Assembly: GCA_036268455.1 (NCBI GenBank)
Contig: DATAUD010000022.1
Span: 124,001-188,000, forward strand
DNA: 64,000 nucleotides
Source: DATAUD01 sp036268455
GTDB lineage: Bacteria > Verrucomicrobiota > Verrucomicrobiia > Limisphaerales > Palsa-1400
Direction of reading: 5' to 3'
This document shows, piece after piece, positions 58,610-64,000 of this stretch. The notes under the pieces were generated by a model that ran no database searches, was not told the DNA's origin, and saw only the letters and a program-made list of their open reading frames with translations. Each line of letters opens with the position of its first letter. Position 1 is the first letter of the stretch. Both the position numbers and the translations under genes were made by a program.

Positions 58610-58722
58610 GTTGCACCACAGTGAAGGCAACAGGCGAAAATTTCAAAGGCAGTTTATACCCACCATATTTCACGGCCCGCTCTTGACAATTGCGAAGGCT
58701 TTCTCGCAACAATGTCGGTCCA

Positions 58723-60834
58723 ATGCGCATTAAATTTTTGCCGATCTGCGTGGCTGCGATCGTTCTGTTGCAATCCCATTTCAGCCTGGGCCAAAACGCT
58801 GACGCGCGATTCCGCCCGCCAGCCGTCCCGCTTGTTACCAGCGACCCTTACCTGAGCATCTGGTCGGAGGCCGATCACTTAACAGACGACGTTACGCGAC
58901 ATTGGACACATCGGCCGCACGCGTTGATCAGCCTGATTCGCATCGACGGCGCAGCAGAACGGCTCATGGGAAACGAACCCACAAACGTCCCTGCAATGCC
59001 GCAGGTCGGCCTTGAAGTCACTCCGACTCGCAGCATTTATCAATTCGAGGATTCCAAAGTCCACGTCACGCTGACTTTCATGACGGCGGCGCTGCCGGAT
59101 GATTTGGATGTGCTTTCGCGTCCGCTGAGTTACATCACCTGGACAATCCGGGCGATTGACGGCGGCAAACACGCGGTCTCCATTTACGACAGCACCAGTT
59201 CCGAATTGGCTGTCAATAAGAGGGATGAAAAAGTCCAATGGTCCCGCGGAAAAGCCGGCGGACTCACTTTCCTTCGTGTTGGCACGGACAAACAGCCAAT
59301 CCTGGGTTCCAAGGGCGATGATCATCGCATCGACTGGGGCTACGCTTACGCGTCCGCCCGGACAAAAAAGGCCGTTTCCACCGCGGCGATCGGCCCCAAT
59401 GACACATTGCTTCAGGGCTTCGTTCAAGATGGCGAATTGCCCGGGCAGGACGACGACCGAATGCCCCGTCCGGTGACGGACCGGCAACCGGTGATGGCGT
59501 TTGACTTCGATCTCGGCGCTGTCGGCGAAAAGGCGGTCACCCGCCAGGTGATCGTCGCTTACGACGAAATTTATTCCATCAAATATTTTGGCCAAAACCT
59601 TCAACCTTATTGGCGGCGCAACGGCGCGACGCCCGCTTCACTTTTGCGGGCGGCCGATAAGGAATATCCGCGGCTGGAAAAGCGTTGCGAAGAGTTCGAC
59701 CGGCAGTTGATGCGCGATTTGACCCGCGCCGGCGGCATTCGTTACGCGCGCATTGCCGCGCTCGCCTATCGCGAATGTCTGGCGGCCTGTGGACTCGCCG
59801 CGGACCCGCACAAACAACCGCTGTTTTTCACCAAGGAGAACACCAGCAACGGCGACATCGCCACGGTCGATGTTATTTTTCCGATGGACCCCGTTTGGAT
59901 TTTGCTGAGTCCAACTCTGGCGAAGTGTTCTTTGGTTCCGATCCTCAGCTACGCCGCGTCGTGGCATTGGAAATTCCCCAATGCGCCGCACGACTTGGGC
60001 ACTTATCCGATTGCCCCGGGGCGCGACGACGGCGGAGAAGGAATGCCGGTCGAAGAGAGCGGCAATATGCTGATTCTGTGCGACGCCATTTGCCAGGAGG
60101 ACGGCAACGCAGACTTCGTTTCCCCGTGGTGGCCGCAATTGACGCAATGGGCCGCCTATCTGGAGCAATATGGTTTGGACCCGGAGAACCAGCTTTGCAC
60201 GGATGATTTCATGGGCCACCTGGCGCACAACGCCAACCTGTCAATCAAAGCAATTCTCGCCCTCGCCGCTTACGGTGACATCTGCCGGATGCGCGGCGAC
60301 ACCGCCAACGCCGCGAAATACGCGCAACTCGCCAAGACTGACGCGCAACATTGGATGACCGTGGCAAGCGACGGCGATCATTCCCGTCTCGCCTTCGACA
60401 AGCCAAACACATGGAGCCAGAAGTATAATCTCGTTTGGGACCGCATTCTCGGATTGGACGTTTTCCCGCCGGAAGTCGCGCGCGCGGAAATCGCGTTTTA
60501 CAAGAAAGTCATGCAACCCTACGGCGTCCCGCTGGATTCGCGGACTCATTTGACCAAGACCGATTGGTCCGTCTGGAGCGCAACGCTTGCGGACAACAAG
60601 CCGGATTTTGAGGCGTTGATCTCGCCCATTTACGATTACCTAAACCAGACTCCCAACAGGCAGCCGCTGGTCGATTCGTATGTGACGGACAAGATCGGCA
60701 GCAACGGCATGCACGCGCGTCCGGTAGTCGGCGGAATTTTCATTAAAATGCTCACCGACCGCGACGCTTGGAAAAAATGGTCGAGCCGCGACCACGCCAA
60801 AGTGGGCGATTGGGCGCCATTGCCTCCGCCATAG
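58723..60834 (+). CDS. Secreted glutaminase A-family protein (DUF4965/DUF5127)
   Basis: 703 residues from ATG 58723 with signal peptide MRIKFLPICVAAIVLLQSHFS. Starts RPPAVPLVTSDPYLSIWSEADHLTDD, the GtaA opening; middle region VSIYDSTSSELAVN (DUF5127/4964), then an all-helical toroid (DUF4965) with HDLGTYPIAPGRDDGGEGMPVEESGNMLIL and QKYNLVWDRILGLDVFP, ending in DUF1793-like DRDAWKKW. Fungal members hydrolyse glutamine; bacterial members are often uncharacterised and may act on glycans given their fold. A long antisense-free gene with its own start region. Confidence 0.88.
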   Translation: MRIKFLPICVAAIVLLQSHFSLGQNADARFRPPAVPLVTSDPYLSIWSEADHLTDDVTRHWTHRPHALISLIRIDGAAERLMGNEPTNVPAMPQVGLEVTPTRSIYQFEDSKVHVTLTFMTAALPDDLDVLSRPLSYITWTIRAIDGGKHAVSIYDSTSSELAVNKRDEKVQWSRGKAGGLTFLRVGTDKQPILGSKGDDHRIDWGYAYASARTKKAVSTAAIGPNDTLLQGFVQDGELPGQDDDRMPRPVTDRQPVMAFDFDLGAVGEKAVTRQVIVAYDEIYSIKYFGQNLQPYWRRNGATPASLLRAADKEYPRLEKRCEEFDRQLMRDLTRAGGIRYARIAALAYRECLAACGLAADPHKQPLFFTKENTSNGDIATVDVIFPMDPVWILLSPTLAKCSLVPILSYAASWHWKFPNAPHDLGTYPIAPGRDDGGEGMPVEESGNMLILCDAICQEDGNADFVSPWWPQLTQWAAYLEQYGLDPENQLCTDDFMGHLAHNANLSIKAILALAAYGDICRMRGDTANAAKYAQLAKTDAQHWMTVASDGDHSRLAFDKPNTWSQKYNLVWDRILGLDVFPPEVARAEIAFYKKVMQPYGVPLDSRTHLTKTDWSVWSATLADNKPDFEALISPIYDYLNQTPNRQPLVDSYVTDKIGSNGMHARPVVGGIFIKMLTDRDAWKKWSSRDHAKVGDWAPLPPP

Positions 60835-60913
60835 CGACGAGTCCCGGCCCAGCCGTTGAGCCAGTGGGTCAACGCAACTTGCAAACCTGGGCGATTCTGC
60901 CTAAATTAGCGCT

Positions 60914-61084
60914 GTGAGCTTGGCTGAAATCCGAGAACAAATTGCGGGGTTAACGGTAGATGAGCGCCTTGGTTTGGCGGCACTGATCGCCCACCTCAAC
61001 CGCGTTGACGACCCCGAATATCAGTCCACCCTCGATAAACGCGCCGCGGATATGGACGCCGGCAAGAAGTCGGGTTTGGGATCT
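60914..61084 (+). pseudogene. Truncated antitoxin-like gene
   Basis: From GTG 60914 about 55 residues read as a small antitoxin-type protein (SLAEIREQIAGLTVDERLGLAALIAHLNR ... DMDAGKKSGLG), then the frame runs into sequence next to the transposase fragment and loses similarity. No toxin gene follows. The natural 3' part was probably removed with the insertion or deletion that left the transposase fragment. Confidence 0.55.
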
Positions 61085-61144
61085 TTTGTCGGTTGGGCTC
61101 TCCATTCGGTAACTACGCGATCCGAAGAATTTCCTCATGGGGAC

Positions 61145-61753
61145 CTAGGTGCTGTCCGCCAGGACGGGGCCGGGCGCGACCCCATCGGCCAGAGCTTCTT
61201 CCAACAAGGCCACGGCGATTTGGGGCTTGGTGGCAAAGGAAGTGTCCGCAGGCACTCCGGCCTCCGCGCAACGCGACGGATCATCCGTCCATTTCTGCGG
61301 CAAGTACAACCGCCCTCCCATCGGCGCGGCCACCAGTCCGTCGCTGGCCACCAACTCCACGCTGACTTGACAGTTGGCCTGTTTGCCCGCCGCTCCGCAA
61401 TATTGATGGGATACTCCGACGGAATGATCCCCCTGCTTGAGCCAGCCCGTTTCATCAATCACCCAGCTTTCCACCGGCTCCAAGTTCGGAATGATTTCGC
61501 GCCGAATAACAGACCAGAGGACCTTTTCCTCCCATGGGCTGTCGCTGACAAATTGCTGCAAGCTCTGCGGATCCACTCCCAGCCTTTCGGACATCGGGAC
61601 GATGGACTTGCGCTGGCCTGGAAGTAAAAGGCCCTCCACATACCGCGTCGCCGCCACCCGGCGCTCGCTGCGCCCCAACACCTCCACCAGCGGAATCATA
61701 AATTGTGAAAGATATTGCTGACTCTGCCGCCAAAGTCGGTCGTTCCATTCCAT
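61145..61753 (-). pseudogene. IS701-type transposase, N-terminal half only
   Basis: 202 residues starting MEWNDRLWRQSQQYLSQFM. Matches the IS701/IS4-type N-terminal part, with first catalytic Asp in SWVIDETGWLKQGDHSVGVSHQYCG and CQVSVELVASDG. It stops at ADST* where a full protein would continue for about 200 residues, so the other catalytic residues are gone. The break lies next to the truncated antitoxin. The element is dead. Confidence 0.85.
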
Positions 61754-61812
61754 GGAACCCGATCATGCAAGCGGCGCGTTAAAAAAGCAATCAAATACTT
61801 GACAAAGTAATA

Positions 61813-63228
61813 CTAGGCCAAAAGTTGGGGGCGTTCCGCGTGAACTTTGAGAATCAATTCCCCGAAAATCGTGTTCGCCCAGGCAAACCACGAACGCGTA
61901 AATTTGGTCGGATCATCCTTGTTGAACGACTCGTGCATGAAGCCAGTCCCGGCATGCGTCCGCCGCAAAGTATCAAGGCAGCCTGAGATTTCATCATCGT
62001 TCGTGCTTGTCAACCCCTGGACGATCAGGCCCAGCGGCCAGATCATTCCGATCCCCGCATGTGGGCCGCCGGGTCCATTGGCGGCTTTGCCCTGGCAATA
62101 ATACGGATTTTTATCCGACAAGATAAAGCGGCGCGTATTCTCATAGGTCTTGTCGTCAGACGCTGTGGCGCCCAGATACGGCATGGAAAGCAGGCTCGGC
62201 ACATTGCCGTCGTCGATGCAATACGAATTTCCATAGGCGTCCACCTCATACGCATAAATGCGACCCATCCCGACGTGGTTTACGGCGGCGTATTGGCGCA
62301 GTGCTCGTTCAACTTCATCAGCGAGCGTTCGACACACATCGGCAGACGCCGAATCGTGGAGAATTTCTTCCAGCATTTCCGCCGCCTGGCGGAGGCTTGT
62401 CACCGCGAAAAAATTGGACGGAACCAAATACGAAAACACCGTTGCGTCGTCACTGGGACGGAACATCGAACAGATCAATCCGACTGGCTTGGCCGGCCGC
62501 CCATAGCCGGCCCCCGCAACTGTATCGGTCGCAACTTCGGTGCGGCGCTGGAAATGGTAGGGACCTTTATCGGTCTTCCGTTGTTGCTCGCGGAAGGTCC
62601 GAACTACGCGAAGAATGGACTGGCGCCACTTCTCGTGGAACGGCGCGGCGTCCTGGCTTTGTTTCCAATAGCCATACGCAAGGCGGATCGGGTAGCAGAG
62701 AGAGTCAACCTCCCACTTGCGTTCGTGGACGCCCGGCTTCATTTCCGTCCGATCACTCTGCCACTGGCTTTTTTTGTGTTCGTCTTTGTAGAAGGCGTTG
62801 GCGTAAGGATCAAGAAGAATGCACCGAGTTTGCCGATTGATCACGCCGGCAATTAATTGTTGGAGTCGAGGGTCTTCTTTTATCAGCGGAAGATAGGGCC
62901 AGACTTGGGCCGAGCTGTCGCGCAGCCACATCGCGTCAATATCGCCGGTGATGACGTAAGTGTCGGGCTGGCCGTCCGCCATCTCGAAGTCCACAGTCGT
63001 ATCCAATGTGTTAGGAAAGCAATTGCCAAACATCCAGGCGATCTCCTTGTTGCCAATCGAAGATTGAATGCGCCGGATGGTGTTCTCGACCGCGGGGCTG
63101 TTGAATTTCCGTTTCGATTCCGGCGCGCGCACTACCGGAAATGCGGTATCCTGGGCCGTCGCAAGCGAGCCAAATAGAACGCCGGTGGCCGCGAGGGACG
63201 TGCCGCGAATAAAGTCTCTTCGGTTCAT
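61813..63228 (-). CDS. GH125 exo-alpha-1,6-mannosidase with Tat signal
   Basis: 471 residues. ATG 63228 preceded by GGAGGAGAAACT, then twin-arginine signal MNRRDFIRGTSLAATGVLFG. GH125 marks: MFGNCFPNTLDTTVDFE, TYVITGDIDAMWLRDSSAQVWPYLPL with catalytic-region Asp residues, WEVDSLCYPIRLAY, GLICSMFRPSDDATVFSYLVPSN and DDGNVPSLLSMPYLG. Removes alpha-1,6-mannose from glycans by inversion, outside the cytosol. It lies downstream of a lectin-like secreted gene on the same strand, with a hairpin between. Confidence 0.93.
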   Translation of the reverse strand: MNRRDFIRGTSLAATGVLFGSLATAQDTAFPVVRAPESKRKFNSPAVENTIRRIQSSIGNKEIAWMFGNCFPNTLDTTVDFEMADGQPDTYVITGDIDAMWLRDSSAQVWPYLPLIKEDPRLQQLIAGVINRQTRCILLDPYANAFYKDEHKKSQWQSDRTEMKPGVHERKWEVDSLCYPIRLAYGYWKQSQDAAPFHEKWRQSILRVVRTFREQQRKTDKGPYHFQRRTEVATDTVAGAGYGRPAKPVGLICSMFRPSDDATVFSYLVPSNFFAVTSLRQAAEMLEEILHDSASADVCRTLADEVERALRQYAAVNHVGMGRIYAYEVDAYGNSYCIDDGNVPSLLSMPYLGATASDDKTYENTRRFILSDKNPYYCQGKAANGPGGPHAGIGMIWPLGLIVQGLTSTNDDEISGCLDTLRRTHAGTGFMHESFNKDDPTKFTRSWFAWANTIFGELILKVHAERPQLLA

Positions 63229-63296
63229 AGTTTCTCCTCCAAGGAAAATAAGAAATCCGAACTTCAGCCTTTTGTCGAGCGCTGTATTCAGCCGAA

Positions 63297-63326
63297 CAGC
63301 GGGACGAATTAATATCCGTCCCGCTG
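63297..63326 (-). terminator. Hairpin between the lectin-like gene and GH125
   Basis: Perfect 10-bp stem CAGCGGGACG / CGTCCCGCTG with a 10-base AT-rich loop, 18 bp after the lectin-like stop on the minus strand. No T-run follows, so it may be a weak or Rho-assisted terminator or a processing site. Confidence 0.5.
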
Positions 63327-63344
63327 CGCGGCATAAAGTTCGGG

Positions 63345-64000
63345 TTATGGGGCGAGCCGATAGAACTCGTTTCCGCCACCATGGGGAACCGTGATAGTGA
63401 CCTGGTTGTTTCCGTTCACGACAGTTGGCGTTGGGCCGGGACTCCAGGTAATTGGAGGCGTCAAAGAGGAAGTCTCTTGCAGCACATAACCCGTGTCCGA
63501 CGCCGGCCACGATAGAACGAACGAGCCGGCGGTAAGCGGGGATATCGTAAGAGCCGGCGCCGGCAATATTGCGTTGAACTCGAAGTCACTGATCGTCTGG
63601 ACGGAAGATGTTCCGCCATCAGCCCCGGTAAAGCCAATAAAGGCCAGATCTGAACCGCCCAGGAGCGGCACCAACGGACTGAACTGGTAATTGGTGGTGT
63701 AGGTGGCGGAGGTTGTGGTGTCCGTCATTTTGACCGCCAGATTGCCGTTGATGTAGCTGAGGTTGAATAGAATGGGATCCGCGCTATTAACGGCGACTGA
63801 TCCCGTTGTGGCGTAGATAAGGCCGCCGCCGTCGCCATAAGTGTTGCCGTTTGTTCCCGGAGCAATGCCCGGAAATATGTATAGATTGATCTCTAATGCG
63901 ATACTGTTGGTTATGCCGAAGTAGCCCAAACCGCCGCCACCGCCGCCTAGTATCGATGGGCCTGTGGCGGTATTTTGAAGGACAAAGGCGGCGCCGTCGG
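63345..64000 (-). CDS. Secreted lectin-like protein, C-terminal part (5' end outside window)
   Basis: The frame is open to the right edge. The visible 218 residues begin DGAAFVLQNTATGPSILGGGGGGLGYFGI and continue with IALEINLYIFPG and FNLSYINGNLAVKMTD, a jelly-roll pattern of L-type lectins, then a ~70-residue C-terminal domain (ALTISPLTAGSFVLSWPASDTGYVLQETSSL ... GGGNEFYRLAP) of the kind that ends secreted verrucomicrobial proteins. Presumably binds extracellular glycan; with GH125 next to it, mannose-type glycans are a reasonable guess. Confidence 0.75.
   Translation of the reverse strand, partial: DGAAFVLQNTATGPSILGGGGGGLGYFGITNSIALEINLYIFPGIAPGTNGNTYGDGGGLIYATTGSVAVNSADPILFNLSYINGNLAVKMTDTTTSATYTTNYQFSPLVPLLGGSDLAFIGFTGADGGTSSVQTISDFEFNAILPAPALTISPLTAGSFVLSWPASDTGYVLQETSSLTPPITWSPGPTPTVVNGNNQVTITVPHGGGNEFYRLAP

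Noticed and set aside
61799..61812. TTGACA near the GH125 stop considered as a promoter
   Set aside because: No -10 at proper distance and no gene starts downstream on that strand.

Overview
The window looks like chromosomal DNA of a free-living, heterotrophic member of the Verrucomicrobiota (Pedosphaera/Limisphaerales-like). Family-level signs are a DUF1501 gene coupled to a cytochrome c/DUF1549/DUF1553 gene (a Planctomycetes-Verrucomicrobia signature), a secreted protein built of Gloeo_Verruco (GloVer) repeats, a giant MBG/YDG-repeat surface protein, GH125 and glutaminase-type hydrolases with Tat or Sec signals, and GC-rich coding with many GTG starts. No search was run; family names come from motif recognition.

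Layout. 1-4.3 kb: hybrid sensor kinase translationally coupled to a response regulator that runs off the left edge. 4.4-13.2 kb: Na+/H+ antiporter, a VapBC-type toxin-antitoxin pair, enolase coupled to a DedA protein, a PLD-family lipoprotein facing it, then a GntR-ABC ATPase-permease operon behind a clear inverted-repeat operator. 13.3-19.2 kb: a PIN/antitoxin pair, an alpha/beta hydrolase, a DUF1697 gene whose 3' end copies part of a tRNA, a small island, tRNA-Arg(TCT), and a transglutaminase-esterase fusion. 19.3-24.6 kb: DUF1501, DUF1549/1553 and a GT2-TPR glycosyltransferase. 24.6-30.8 kb: GloVer protein, two more PIN/antitoxin pairs, a PadR regulator with its membrane partner and a readable promoter/operator, a small secreted three-repeat protein and a RelE-like toxin. 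30.9-34.7 kb: DUF5009 membrane acyltransferase, gap-rsmD, a GYF-domain membrane protein.

34.8-44.3 kb is the main accessory region: a compact Mu-like element with an HTH protein, a DDE transposase fused to a C-terminal Gp27-like domain, a ribbon-helix-helix-like protein, two tandem paralogous DUF3102-like proteins, a Mu gp29-type portal, a probable major capsid protein and two unknown late genes. No large terminase, protease or tail gene is visible. It carries a 26-bp palindromic repeat in two identical copies, one of them in frame inside a gene, much like Rickettsia palindromic elements.

44.8-53.1 kb is one 2764-codon gene for a giant surface protein (parallel beta-helix-like start, DNRLRE-type domain, Ig-like domains, 5 YDG and 15 MBG repeats, C-terminal verrucomicrobial domain) ended by a strong terminator. 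After it lies a DUF5069 pseudogene broken by a frameshift and by a 202-bp MITE with perfect 35-bp inverted repeats.

54-64 kb returns to ordinary genes: rho followed by a WYL regulator, cysK, a PQQ-type sugar dehydrogenase, a glutaminase-family protein, a truncated antitoxin beside a truncated IS701-type transposase, a GH125 mannosidase and the end of a lectin-like secreted protein. Together the window suggests a polymer-degrading cell with heavy investment in secreted and surface proteins and a high load of toxin-antitoxin modules.
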